DNA from: Carposina sasakii
Lineage: Eukaryota > Arthropoda > Insecta > Lepidoptera > Carposinidae
Assembly (NCBI GenBank): GCA_014607495.2
Contig: CP053160.1
Coordinates: 11,098,001 to 11,162,000, forward strand
Length of the DNA stretch: 64,000 bases
Direction of reading: 5' to 3'
Shown: one piece after another, positions 22,987-34,439 of the stretch
Numbering within the stretch: the stretch's first letter is position 1
Layout of the letters: every line of letters begins with the position of its first letter
The notes under the pieces: generated by a model
Told to the model about the DNA's origin: nothing
Seen by the model: only the letters and a program-made list of their open reading frames with translations
The model's database searches: none
Position numbers and translations under genes: made by a program

Positions 22987-24697
22987 TTTTGGTTTACTAC
23001 ATTAGTAAGTGTAGGTACATTAAATCCAACAAATTGAGAATTCTATGTTAAAAGGCCTACAAATTAAATTCTATAGATATGCCTCCTTTATCCATTCGTT
23101 AACTTTATCTTACGGAAATAAATACAAATAACTCTAAAGTCTGCGAACTTCGACACAAACAGAGTGACAACTCGAAAAAGTTCAAAAACACCAAAGTTAT
23201 CTTTAAAAGTCTAATCAACTGGCTCATTTGTCGGTACAAAGCAAACGCATTAACCGTGTGCCTCAGAACTTGTGCAGGGCGGAGTGTGTCGATCGTAAAG
23301 CATTCGAGAAATATTATAAGGCTACCGAAGCCCAGGGCCGCAATTAATAAGTATGTTAATACACGATGAAGAATGCATATTATTATGAAACTGTAGTGAG
23401 TGTATAAACTCGATTTTAAGGCTAACATTCGTCTGTAAGGTATGTTTTATGTTCTTAATAATTCAATGAAATATCATTACCATCGTAACTAGAAGTATTT
23501 ACATTATGTGCCCGCTATTTAGGCTATCAATACTAAAAGTGACTTGTCTCTTATAATATTGTCAAATAAATTTCCTGAATTAGTGCAATATAGTGACATA
23601 GCAAAAATACTGCTAAATGGTAAAAATAAAGAAAGCTGCACTGAGTTTAAGACTTGATTTATTATTGTAAAGTAATTTTAGGTATACTGTTATAATGGTG
23701 TTTTGTTTTCAATAAAAAAATTTTTGCATTTTTAAAATTGATATATGATTAATTTGATTCTGTAAAACTGGATGAAGATAGAGAAAGCATGAACATTATC
23801 CTTCAGATAGGCTATCTGTATAGCAAAACGATACGAAAGATAAGAAATTCTTTATTTCTTTCACCAAGAAATATCTCGGGATTTAAAAAAAAGAGTTCTG
23901 TGAAATAACAGTGATTCTGATTACAGTCATTGTGCGAGTTGTTCCAAGTTTATCTTCAACTCTTTTAATTACACTTTTCTCATTCGCCATGTTGATTATA
24001 ATTTTCTAAAATAATAAATGGTTAATTTATTTTAAACAGAAGTTTAGTCTACAACAATAGAATAAAATTCTTTTATAAAAATCGTTTTTAAGGAAAAATT
24101 ACTTTTACCAGAAATTATTGTTCCTTTTATATATTTTATTGAGGTTATCATTTTAAAATTAAATAAATTAAACAGTGTTTAGCTTATACTATGTTATTTA
24201 AAAAAAGGTCCCTAATATAAAACTTGTATAGAGAATTTTATTATGGGGTGCGAACGTAGAAAGTAACATATAAAAAAAAATTACAATCGACAAATGAGTG
24301 TAAATGCTTTAATGTCGAATAAATGATTGAATTAGAGAATATTATTATACCGAGACGCCATTACAGTTATTCTGTGGTTATACCCTCAAAGTAGGTACCT
24401 AGTATTTTAATTAGTAACTGGTCATAGATTTTGACGAGATTAATGTTCCATTAAACAAGCGGATAGACTGCCTAGACACTGGTCTAGATACTAAATTATA
24501 GGCTTAATAAGGAATAGAAGTAGGTTTGCCTATCAGCAAGAGTCCTATATACACCTCTGTTCTATTACTTCACTGTATTTGTCCGATTAGATATTATGTC
24601 GAAAGGCTTTCGTTCATTCTTTATTTATTCAGGTGTCACAGAGATGAGCATATACTTGTTTTTTTTTTCTAGTTTTTACTTACTTAACCTAATAGTA
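22987..24697. other. Noncoding stretch, nothing specific
   Basis: AT-rich except about 23220-23340. The minus frame at 23105-23428 is hydrophobic by composition and matches nothing known to me. No repeats recognised. Confidence 0.4.
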
Positions 24698-24835
24698 TAT
24701 TCGTCATCGTCGTCGTCGTCGTCGTCAGCCTATTGCAGTACACTGCTGGACGTAGGCTTCCTCCAGGGTACGCCACATGGCTCGATCTCCCGTTTTTGCC
24801 ATCCAGTCACTACCAGCCGTCTATAGTATTTAATA
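24698..24835 (-). mobile_element. RTE-like LINE 3' tail, with (CGT)n
   Basis: The plus strand shows atcgtcgtcgtcgtcg followed by ttgcagtacactgctggacg and gccatccagtcacta. On the minus strand this is the 3' end of an RTE-like LINE (tccagcagtgta...) running into its trinucleotide tail. Confidence 0.75.
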
Positions 24836-25470
24836 TTAATCACGGATCCCACAGTCAAACGGCGCAAGCAGTTTTGTGGGACGTTGTACCTAATTTTAAG
24901 TTTTAGATTGTTTAAAGAATAATTAATAAATAAATAATGCTCATATTATTCAAGTGAGAATGGTAGAACTTTGTTTTCCTTGTGATATAACAGTTATTGT
25001 TCAATGGTTAAGTGTAATTGAAGTTTAAGTCAATATAGGGGTTTTTCCTTGTTTTCACAATAACTGTTTACTATATTTTTTGTGTACTGCCATAAATAAC
25101 AATATGTTAGTATAAAACTGCAAGCACAAAAACTGTAGAAAACCTTTTCTAAGCCGAAAATCGAAGTAAAGTAAGCATTATTCCTCATTTAAACTTCACA
25201 CCATTTTTTTCTATCTCACAAATATAATATAAACAAACCCTTATTAAAAAACTAAATGCGCAACATGCACCTGAAACATATCGATAACAAAATATATCGA
25301 TAGCAGAACATTAATCGAAAAGTTAATTAAATAAAGTGGCAAGTTTTCGCGGGCATGCGCCGGCGCACGCGATCTGGCTACTTTACATTTTGATTAGAGT
25401 TAACATGGACCAGCTTAGTGGGGTTTATTATGTGTGTTTTATATTTTATAACAAAATAACTTAAAGCCTA
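24836..25470. other. Noncoding stretch with DRE pair
   Basis: AT-rich apart from the site cluster at 25279-25372, listed separately. No gene recognised. Confidence 0.4.
25279..25372. promoter_or_regulatory. Two perfect TATCGATA sites and a GC palindrome
   Basis: TATCGATA occurs at 25279-25286 and 25295-25302. It is the DRE recognised by DREF, and its CGATA core is bound by BEAF-32. About 55 bp on is the GC palindrome TGCGCCGGCGCA inside a CpG-rich 25-bp stretch. In flies this combination marks housekeeping promoters and domain boundaries. Whether any transcript starts here is unknown. Confidence 0.4.
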
Positions 25471-26195
25471 CTAGTGGTCGCCCGCGACTCCGTCCGCATA
25501 GACTGCAGAAAAACTTTTTGCGGACATCTAGTCAAAAATATGAAAATATTTTCCGGGATAAAAAGTAACTTAATGTCCTTTCTTAGGCTCTAGCTCTTTC
25601 TCCCACTATATTGAAACTAATAAGACATATATGCGAGCCGAAGTAACAATCAAGATTTAGGTATTCAGGTATTACTCAAAAAACCTTGATTTTAAATTAT
25701 TCCGTTCAAAAGAAAATAAATCTATTATTTTACCATAAGATAATAATGTACATCATCAGCTTCATTAAATGTTATTAATATACACGTTCTTAAATAGTCG
25801 TATATTTAAACGAACACACCTATTTTCAGGCGAATAAGGTTTGCAATCGTTATAGATAATCTAACTGTATGTTGTTACGTTTAATCTCATTTAGTGACAG
25901 GAAACCTCGTAATAGAACGACAATTATAGGCCAAGAGCCCGGTATTAAATGCACTTTGTTGAAATTTTACAACGACGTGATAAGAATAGATACAGTTGTG
26001 TTATAGAGTGAGAGTTAAACGTCGATTTGCGTGGAAAATAACTGTATTAGTAGTAATAAAATAAATTTGCTGTTGCGTGAACTATAGAATAACTCCCATC
26101 TATAATGTTAGTATGCCAAATTTGAAGAAAATTGGTCAAGTGAATAAAGCATGAAGGGGTTACAAACAAACTTTTACCTACAATAATAGTTGGGA
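25471..26195 (-). mobile_element. Degenerate Helitron (about 725 bp)
   Basis: On the minus strand the 3' end is ggagtcgcgggcgaccaCTAG|T. About 700 bp upstream is the typical 5' text aagtttgtttgtaacccctt followed by catgctttattcacttgacc. The first bases are diverged from the expected A|TC start. The interior is AT-rich and non-coding. The two ends could belong to separate fragments. Confidence 0.6.
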
Positions 26196-27524
26196 CCACC
26201 TATACACCTTTAGTAACTAGACTTTGCAACAACTTACGACTAAACCTATAACGTACCTATAAGATCCAGTACTTTCAATTTCCAGACGAGAACTATGGCC
26301 TAGCTCGGAAAAGTTAAAAAAAAAAACAATTTTGATATATAACTATAAATCATAGAGATCGAGGTAAGCTTACAAAAACTATAAGACTAAAAAAACTTTA
26401 ACTGCGCATTGAATTATTAAATGAACTGTATAAATCACAATTTCCAGACATTTCTTTTTAATTACCTCATTTCATACTTCTCAAGCTCAAATGCGAAAAG
26501 CCGTTTAGGCAGTATAGCGTGCCAAAGGAATATACAAACATACATTCGAAAAACATAACACTTCTTGCGCAGTCGGGTAAAAGAAACTGTAACGTATAAT
26601 TGGGGTATTCTCAAATGGACTATACCTATAAACCACAATTTCCAGACATTTCTTGGTAAAAAGAAACATAGATTGGCAACACCATCGCAGCGTGTAGCCG
26701 GCTCCCGGACTACCCGGGAGTCTTGGCGCAACAATCTTACTTTAATTGCGTGTAACATAAATTACGGGCGACTTATTACAATCCGCTCCCGTTCCGATAC
26801 ACACCGCGATGGGTGCTATTTCGTACGCGCACGGCATATATTTCGATTGTAAAAAGTAAAGGAATAATGGTTAAAAGGCTAGTTTTTTTTTGTAATAAGA
26901 TTGTATAGCTAGCCTGTGTCGTACGGCGTACCTATAAATTAGATTTTAGATTAAGAGCAGAATAGTACAACTCTTATGTGATCGTTTATACTATAATATT
27001 ATGCATTTACTTTCATAATTTATTCTTGATAAGAAATTTAGGAATACTAGAAAAAATATACTTGAGTAAATATCTGACCTATATTTTATTACGTAATTTT
27101 TCAATGTACTGTCCGAAACTCTAAATACTAAAAATGTTCCCGTTATTAAACAACTTGTCGTGTAATTAATGTAAAGTATTCCAACCTAATCCATTTATTA
27201 AAACATAAAACAGATATCCAAAACTCTCTACTTTTACAACATCGGTAACTGGCGCAATAAATCGAATCGACACACCCGTAATTTTATCGATGGCTTCGAG
27301 AATAGCATCCTCGAGTACATTATTCATAGACTCATTAACATAAAATTAACCTGTAATAAATCATAGCGGGACCAATTAACTCGATACGAGATCTTAGTTA
27401 GTGGAAAAATGTGAAAAATTTATACTTCGCGCTGATAACCCCTTTTGAGTGGGCTGGGCAACACGAGATTCTACTGTAGTAGGACAATGTAGACAAAGTA
27501 ACAACAGGCTGCATTAGTCACTCT
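26196..27524. other. Noncoding stretch with two complex blocks
   Basis: caatttccagacatttctt occurs twice (about 26440 and 26637), a short direct repeat. The block 26640-26860 ends in a GC-rich run (cgctcccgttccgatacaca). The block 27240-27480 has gcgcaataaatcg and cctgtaataaatcatag, words resembling Caudal/Abd-B and Hox-Exd sites. No gene recognised. Confidence 0.35.
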
Positions 27525-27640
27525 CCGTGTTTTTACAAAAAAAATTTAACACTCTCTATATTTGACAGAATATCCATACATTTTGTTGTCAAATGTCATT
27601 TTTAAAGAGTATCTATTTTTAGACGCGTTTTTGTAATCGC
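27525..27640 (-). repeat. Short repeat family C, copy 3
   Basis: Reverse orientation: ccgtgtttttacaaaa, atttgacaga, ttgtcaaatgtcatttt and tttagacgcgtttttgtaat match the other copies. Confidence 0.7.
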
Positions 27641-27722
27641 ACTGTGCAACTTTACTTTATTGGCCGTCAGACTTCACGTGATTTAACGTAAGTAAGTACA
27701 TAATCATATTCTGTCTAAAGGT

Positions 27723-27810
27723 ATGTCCGTGCTGATGCGGGGCTTCACTAGAATACATCAGCTGCATCTCCTTCCGTGCATGTCGTACGAGTTCACTGAG
27801 GAATTGAAGG
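27723..27810 (-). repeat. Dispersed repeat family K fragment
   Basis: The minus strand reads cggaaggagatgcagctgat, gtattctagtgaagccccgc, atcagcac. The same string is in the copy at 34203 and partly at 53372. The plus frame over this repeat is a by-product. Confidence 0.6.
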
Positions 27811-27850
27811 CCATTCTTTCAGGAGATCTGACAACTTATCACAGATTTTT

Positions 27851-30002
27851 TACAGTCCACCGCTATGCTAACGTATCTACGGATCCAATCCGCAAAATCG
27901 CGATTCTGCAGATCTGGCTATGCCATTTTTGGGCACACAGCCATATGTATGTATTACATATGTAAGTCTTGCACCCACTTGTACTTGGTCTTTGATATTT
28001 TATTTTATTTTTATCGCATGTATTGTTTTATGACGTTATGACACATCAAGTATATTAGGTACATGATTAAATCCAAATATCAAGAACTAGATGCCACGTA
28101 ACAATCATAAATCGACGCAGAAGTAACGGTTTTTATTCCCACGGACCCCTAAAAAGGATTGGCGATAGTTTAGACCGGGAGCCGACACCCGATGCCCCTA
28201 ATGATCTAATTACGGTGATTAATGAAGAGCATTTGTTCAGCTCGTATCGCGACACTGAAGGTCCTCCGACATCGGTCCGATGTGGAGCATAATTTGCTGC
28301 TGTTTTATTTATGCTGGGTAAAAATAAGCGATTACAGATTATAAATTGCAATTCTTAATGCGTAGTGATATTTTTATATGGTAACTACCGATACTACATT
28401 TTATAAATACATTTTTGATATTTCAGTTTTGGTGCTTCCTCGTTAGAAAGACTGTGAACTTTAACCGCATTTTCTTCTAAAATAAAATTTAAAAAAAATG
28501 TATGCTTATTAAATCTTTAGCTATGGCTTTAATTAGTTATATGTTTAATAACAGCAATGTGTGATATCTAACTTAAATGACCATAGATGTAGTAACGGCC
28601 AAAACATTGCCTTGAGTTTAATCATCACAAAAAAAAAAACAATAAGCACGGGTTTTGACAGAATAAGTAATTAAAGACATAATTCATCTGCATACTACCT
28701 TAATACGTAGGTGCCCAGATGTTTATTTGTACTTTCACAGCATTTGTTCTTGATACTATCTCCACAATTTCGAAACGATTCTTTGTGGCCACTAATTACA
28801 ACAGTAAGTGTGCATTTTAATTATATGGGGGTGCAGAAACGCGGCGTCGCTTACGGCGGTAAGAACAGCGATTGCTGCTTCTTGATACTTCAGTAGTTAC
28901 TAAATATAATGAGTTTTTTTTAGGTAAAGGATTATCGTATGTGAAACGGATCAAGATTTTCAATTATTTATTATATTAAACCGTTGGTTGTCTTACGTTG
29001 CCATTAAGATTGACAGGTTGTTATTCAGGTTAAGATTAAGAACTATTTTAGCAAGTTTGTAATTACAAAGATACATTATTTTTTTATGCGATATCTCTAT
29101 GTATAGTTAACGCAGTAAAAGACTTCAACGAGAGTACAATTTTTTATATTTTGTTACTAACTAATAAAATATTATGAAAGTGCTAAAATACTATAACCTA
29201 TATAATTTGAAAATTATTTATATCGCCTTGTTTATAATATATTAATCATAATTACTTGGATCAGTTTTCTTAAGTATCAAGTTGTCTAAGTCGCAGTATA
29301 ACTTCTTGTGATTAGCCGTCGCCGCTTAATAATCGTCTTGGCGATATTTATTGCCTTTTGCCTGCTAATTATTAGGGAATTTTGATACTTGAGTTATTGG
29401 TCTCTGCGGCGTACTGTTTTAATAATATAATTATAAATACAGACGTATTAACGGAAACCGTGGCCGCGGGCTTAATTTTTCTATACTACCTATATAATTA
29501 GAGAGAACGATGATGATACATATTTCGTTAATTATTTTCATAATGTAAGTATTAATAAATTATAATGTTATTAAATATGGAAATCTTATGATTTCATTTT
29601 GAATTTATTACACTTACTTTTGCGTATTTTATAATTGATGTCCAATAATAATAGTTTATTTATTTAATTAACCTAAACTATATGTGATGTACCTAGCCTA
29701 GTAGATAGGTACATAAGTGATTTTGCTTGTATTGCACCGAACTATTTTGCTCTATTAGTAAGTCGAATTAGTTGTGTGTTGCGTCTTACGTAATATTTTG
29801 TTGCATACTTGTGGAGACCTTGATTTAGTTGTATGTCACTATATTGTTGTTATTACTACGTTCATACTCGTAGCTGTTGTTCTTCCTAATACCAAACAAA
29901 TAAATAGTGGATATTACGTTTTGAAGAAACTTGACAGCTGTATTATTTGTTATCTGACCCCGATATGCTGAATGTGGCTATAGATTTTCTTTCAAAATCC
30001 TG
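27851..30002. other. Noncoding stretch with a homeodomain-site block
   Basis: The block 28130-28360 is the only GC-richer, complex part and is listed in part at 28200-28225. The frames over it are open on the minus strand for 72 codons but unconvincing as protein. The rest is AT-rich with no recognised element. Confidence 0.4.
28200..28225. promoter_or_regulatory. Homeodomain site cluster
   Basis: TAATGAT, TAATTA and GATTAATGA lie within 26 bp in a block that is otherwise GC-balanced. TAAT cores are homeodomain binding sites; the density in a non-AT-rich setting is why it is noted. Function unknown. Confidence 0.3.
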
Positions 30003-30054
30003 CAGTTCTAGCTACCACAGTTCTAGCTACCACAGTTCTAGCTACCCCAGTTCG
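30003..30054. repeat. 15-bp tandem repeat, about 3.4 copies
   Basis: Unit cagttctagctacca repeated three times (third with one change) and followed by a partial copy, cagttcggga. Confidence 0.9.
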
Positions 30055-30149
30055 GGAACACGGCTGTGTTTATAGTAAGTAGGTAGATTTTTATTTTGTT
30101 TATGAACTTGACTATATTAAGGATTCTTCTACATACATACATACAAACA

Positions 30150-30262
30150 TACATAGCTTAGTGGTTATAGTGGCTGGCACACGTTTGCAGTGGTTCGATT
30201 TCTACTCGGGTGAAGAAAATTTTCCATTTTCTTAATTAATAATTTTATAATATATAATATCT
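30150..30262 (+). mobile_element. tRNA-derived SINE family T, copy 2 (partial)
   Basis: Reads agcttagtggttatagtggc (A box), then gtggttcgatttctactcgg (B box region) and the tail ttaattaataattttata. It lacks the conserved 5' module seen in copies 3 and 4. Confidence 0.8.
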
Positions 30263-30379
30263 TGACTAAGATAAATTTATAAAAACACTTCTCCATTAAT
30301 ATAATCCGTTAGGATATGGTTGCTCGTTTCATCTTTAAACATTGTGCTGAGGGATTCAGCTTTGTTTGCCGAGATTTGG

Positions 30380-30579
30380 CTAGTGTATAACTATCGGGAT
30401 GAAGAATAACGTTGCCAATATGTAATTTAGAAAAGAGATGGTAAAATTCGTCATCCGAGTAATTGACCCGGTGGCTTAGTGGTTATAGCGGCTGGCACGG
30501 TTTGCATTGCAGTGATGAGTCGTGGGTTCGATTCCCACTCGGGTGAAGAATTTTTTCCATTTTCTTTATTAATAATTTC
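30380..30579 (+). mobile_element. tRNA-derived SINE family T, copy 3 (full type)
   Basis: Three parts in order. The 5' module (about 85 bp) reads ctatcgggatgaagaataac, gttgcca and agagatggtaaaattcgtca. The tRNA-like unit (30465-30550) has an A box in tggcttagtgg and a perfect B box ggttcgattcc with a 5-bp T-stem. The AT-rich tail reads ttccattttctttattaata. The same three parts occur in reverse at 57345-57541. The anticodon arm does not pair well, so this is a SINE and not a tRNA gene. Confidence 0.88.
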
Positions 30580-30582
30580 AAA

Positions 30583-30800
30583 ACATACATATAATCACGC
30601 TTTTATCCCTTACGGGGTAGGCAGAGCACCAAGGGCCGATAGAACCACATGGTGCCACTTCTGACCAATTTTGAGGGTATAGTTGAGATGTACAAATTCG
30701 GTTAGTAGTGACAGGTGGTCAGCCCATCGCTTACAAAACACCAAGACCCTCTTGTCCCTCTACTGACTTGTATAGTATGCCCGGGAAGAGAAGCAGTTGT
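30583..30800 (-). mobile_element. Retroelement 3'-end family G, copy 3
   Basis: Reverse orientation: the tail acatacatataatcacgc comes first, then the conserved text, and this copy extends further, to caccaagaccctcttgtccc and gcccgggaagagaagcag. That matches the extended copy at 36174. Confidence 0.88.
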
Positions 30801-30868
30801 AGTATTATACGTGTTTTTTTTTCACTCCCAGAGCAGCATAGACGGATTCTTCTAATATGAAATATACA

Positions 30869-31207
30869 TCTGTACATATAATAAAAATGTAACGGATCGC
30901 TGTCTTCAGATGGAAGATATATGAGAAAAAATATAACAGGGGACCTTTATCAACGCTATAGTACCCAAAAGAATGATTTTTGAAATTTTTGTCTGCTTGT
31001 CGGTTTGTCTGTTTGTATGTGCGTTTGTGCACGCTAATCTCAGAAACGGCTGAACCGATTTCGATGCAGTTTTTCAGGAATATATTGTGATAGGTCCCAC
31101 TTAACATATAGGCTACTTTTTATCCCGGGAAAATGTTTTTATCCCGGATAATTTCGACATTTTGTTTCTCTGTAGTCCACGCAGATGGAGTCGCGGGCGT
31201 CCACTAG
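30869..31207 (+). mobile_element. Short non-autonomous Helitron (339 bp)
   Basis: A|TCTGTACATATAATAAAA to gggcgtccaCTAG|T. Sister copy of 19443-19772 with the same internal text and a 3' hairpin (gtccacgcagatgga, less perfect). Confidence 0.85.
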
Positions 31208-32911
31208 TATGAGGTCATACGCATTATGAGGTCGGGCGGAAGTAGGCACATTATACACTCCTTCCACCTGAATAACAAAATGCACTGCAGAATGAACAGA
31301 ATTTTAGGAACCATTCCCCGTAAAAATCCTTCAAATCCTCTTCTACATTTACTGCGAACCCAGCGTATAGGGCAATGCTTTTTTTTAACACAAAAATTTA
31401 ATTTCCGGGCCTTCGTGTCACGGGCCTCAAAAACTATTGCGCATCGCTCAGACGGTAATACAAAGCAATCTAAATTGGAAAATAGGCAACGCTCTGTATG
31501 TGCTTACCAAAAACGAGCATGCTGAATGCGACGCGATTAAAAAAAGAAGGCCGATGCCGATCGCGCCGCGGGGGGTGGCTGCCCCCCCATTTTTCGTATT
31601 TTTTCCCTTTTTTTCGGGAGGTGGGCGAGGTACGGGCGCATGCAGCCGGCCCACCTTTGTTTCCCATAAACAAATTAATTTTCGGCCTATGTTTTTGATG
31701 CCTAATGTGTTCTGGTATTGACTTGAGCTTTTTTTGCGCGCTGCTCCCGGACTACGTAAAATATAATATAATTATCTAATAAATTGCTGCACTGTTTAAA
31801 ATACTTTTAATAAAATCTCAACCAATAATTAAATGCACAAAATTGATCTAAGTATTTTTAGTAGCTCACTCAACACAAAATAAAACGACCTTTACAAGCG
31901 GCAGCACGTAAAAGGAAGAAAAAGTTTTTCGATGCACTACAATTTGGACACTTGCACCGAAAGCTTAGAGTTGAAAGTGGCGTGGCAGAATAGCCTCTTT
32001 TCATGCACTTGAAGATCTGACAAAGTGTAGATTCCACTTTCACAGCTATGAAGCTTCTAAATAAAATTTCACGGGTGTTTTTGCAACGACTTTTGCTTTT
32101 TTACCACATGCGGGTTGGTTAGGGTAGGTTCGCAATTTCGATTCTCGGTCAGGTAAACATGGTTAAGCCTTCTCTATTGACTTGACCAGATAGTAGAGAC
32201 AAAAATCTTGTAACCATTTGGAAAACCAGATAAAGAGCATTTCGGTAAAATTTTTATCTTAACTTACAAATATATCTAGAATCAGGTGTTAATCAGGTAC
32301 TTATGACACCCCGCACACGGGCGTCTCCTCATTAAGGGTGGCGGGAGGACAATGCATGTTTGTAGTGCTTTTTGTTCATTTTTTTTTCATTATTTCATTT
32401 CATTTCACCCAACCCCCCACACGTCCGCGCTTGCGATTGTGTGCCCGCTTTTTTATAATTCGTTACCTTTTTTATCGGTCCCATTTTCAGAGGACGGGCT
32501 GTGGTAGCGCCATGCGGGACGGTGCAGACGAGATGTTTTAAATAAATGATATCATTGAGTGTTCGTGGATTGGACTAACAGGACACAAAGTCAACTTCAC
32601 CTGCCCGCAATGCACTGTGCTAGATGTCCGATGTTTATACTCGTAAACCAAGATTTTGATTTTGGTTCTCAAACAAATTCAAAAATAATTACGTCATTGT
32701 TATATGTTTGCACATTTTGTGTATTTGTGAATTAATATGAAACGCGAGGTCAAATTTGTATGCTTTAAGTAGTAACTTTAACCATTCAACCAAACACATT
32801 TTAACACAGAAACTTCTGAAATAATTCTAGAAAATAATATTGCTCTTTGTTTCCTGTTTGAATTCTATGGGACTATTATAATATTTTTATTTGCTGTCTA
32901 ACATAATAATA
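31208..32911. other. Noncoding stretch with two GC-rich blocks
   Basis: Block 31540-31660 is very GC-rich (cgcgccgcggggggtggctg; gaggtgggcgaggtacgggc) and open in four frames, typical of composition. Block 32300-32540 has C-runs followed by gaggacgggctgtggtagcg. Either may be regulatory. No gene recognised. Confidence 0.4.
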
Positions 32912-33302
32912 TATACAGGGTGTTTTTTTGTGGCCACCTTTAACGAAGGGTACGCACTCTATACATCAAATAAAGTAAGTTTATGCCAAAAAAAATGGTG
33001 GGAAAAAATATTTTTATTTTTGAAAAACAATTTTAATTCCTTGATCGTGCGAAATTTATAGTGTCTAGTGTTTATGTTAGTTTTTTTATAGACAGATATT
33101 AATTATTAATCGTTAAAAAATCCCGCTACGCGCGTCTATGTGCATTTATGCAAAAAAACGCAGTCTATTTACTCAACTTTGGACCCTAATATTTCGGAAA
33201 CCAGACACTTCCCAGGTATGCTTCCATGGAGAAAAATGATCGTGATGATGATGAGATTCCGTAGTTTTCGGGAACGTTGACGACCAAAAATCATTCTGTA
33301 TA
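32912..33302 (+). mobile_element. TIR element family A, copy 3 (reference)
   Basis: The cleanest forward copy, 391 bp: TATACAGGGTGTTTTTTTG at the left and ccaaaaatcattctgtata at the right. It carries all landmarks: aacgaagggtacgcactcta, gaaatttatagtgtctagtg, cagtctatttactcaacttt and cttccatggagaaaaatgat. No coding frame. Confidence 0.92.
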
Positions 33303-33792
33303 ATCATGAAGTATCTACCACAATAAAACAGTTAGAGCTTTTCCTCGACATTATTATGTATAGCCATATATCATAATTATTTTTATTTTATAAAGCAATA
33401 AACGTAGGTAAGACTCGTAGGAATGAAATGATATAGTTTGTATCATAATTATTTTATTGTTATTTACCAACAATAAACGCGGCATTAACCCGCCCGTCTA
33501 TGCACCCAACATATCGGAAGCATCTATCTAAGTTGGTCTCTACATTACGATATTGTTAATTGAACCTTTGTGGGTGCAGTGCGACACTGGTCCATTGGTT
33601 TCTCATCTGATGAAGAGTTTGCTCGACGATTGGAACGCATGGCAATGATTAGCTGGACTTTCATAAACAGCGTTTGTTTTGGGATTCTGTTGTTTTGATT
33701 ATTTTATAAATTTGCAAAACAGTTATCATACAAGGTACATTGTATTTTTAAAATAAATCCTTAACTAATTTGTTGCAATTAAAAGATGTGAG
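33303..33792. other. Noncoding stretch, nothing specific
   Basis: AT-rich with a short balanced part around 33540-33670. No gene or repeat recognised. Confidence 0.4.
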
Positions 33793-34146
33793 GTACTATC
33801 AACTTAGGCGCCGCTGACACGATTCTAAAATTTTTCGTTTGCAAGCTACGATAGTTCCTTGTCATACCCTTTACTGCTGCAATATTTTTTTAAAAGGTTA
33901 CATAAAATGAGTCTTTGTCTTGAGAAACCCTAAACAACAGGAGAGGGCATAAAAATCATTGTTAAGAATATTCTTACGTTTGACATCTGTGCTAGTCAGC
34001 CAATATTTTTATTGTTTTACATTTTGTCAATAGTAAAAAAGTTTATTGTAATGTTTTTCTAACTTTCTATTAAAGGGTAGTTTACTAACGCGCTGCAAAC
34101 TAAATGAAACCTTAAGGCATGTCATTGGCGCCTAAGTTGATAGTAC
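33793..34146. mobile_element. MITE with CTATCAACTTAGGCGCC ends
   Basis: gtactatcaacttaggcgcc at the left and ggcgcctaagttgatagtac at the right are exact reverse complements, giving a 20-bp inverted end (including a TA or GTAC that may be the target duplication). The 354-bp interior is non-coding. Superfamily not determined. Confidence 0.88.
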
Positions 34147-34202
34147 TAGGCATTAATTATTTTGAAGATTTGAAGAAACAATAATACAATCTAAAAAAAA
34201 GT

Positions 34203-34437
34203 ACATGGGTAGCCAGAACTGCAGGATCACAAAAGAGATCCTTACATCCATGTTAAGAACAGCTGGGTCAGTTGTTTAAGATCAGTGACAATGTTGCTAG
34301 CTAATTGCCCGTGAAAACGCCCCTAAATTACTTAGTCGACACTTATGACATGCACAAAAGGAGATGCAGCTGATTTATTCTTGTGAAGCCCCGCATCAGT
34401 ACGGGAAGCAGCTAAAACGCAGGCGTGTCTATTTTCT
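34203..34437 (+). repeat. Dispersed repeat family K, longest copy
   Basis: Contains gtagccagaactgcaggatc, gatcagtgacaatgttgcta, gacatgcacaaaaggagatg and gtgaagccccgcatcagtac. Partial copies occur at 27723 (reverse), 35881, 39080 and 53372. Probably the 3' region of a LINE or another interspersed element; class not recognised. Confidence 0.6.
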
Positions 34438-34439
34438 GT

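Noticed and set aside
31437..31721. Overlapping frames over the GC-rich block
   Set aside because: Four frames are open at once, as expected for GC-rich DNA; none has splice sites or a recognisable product.
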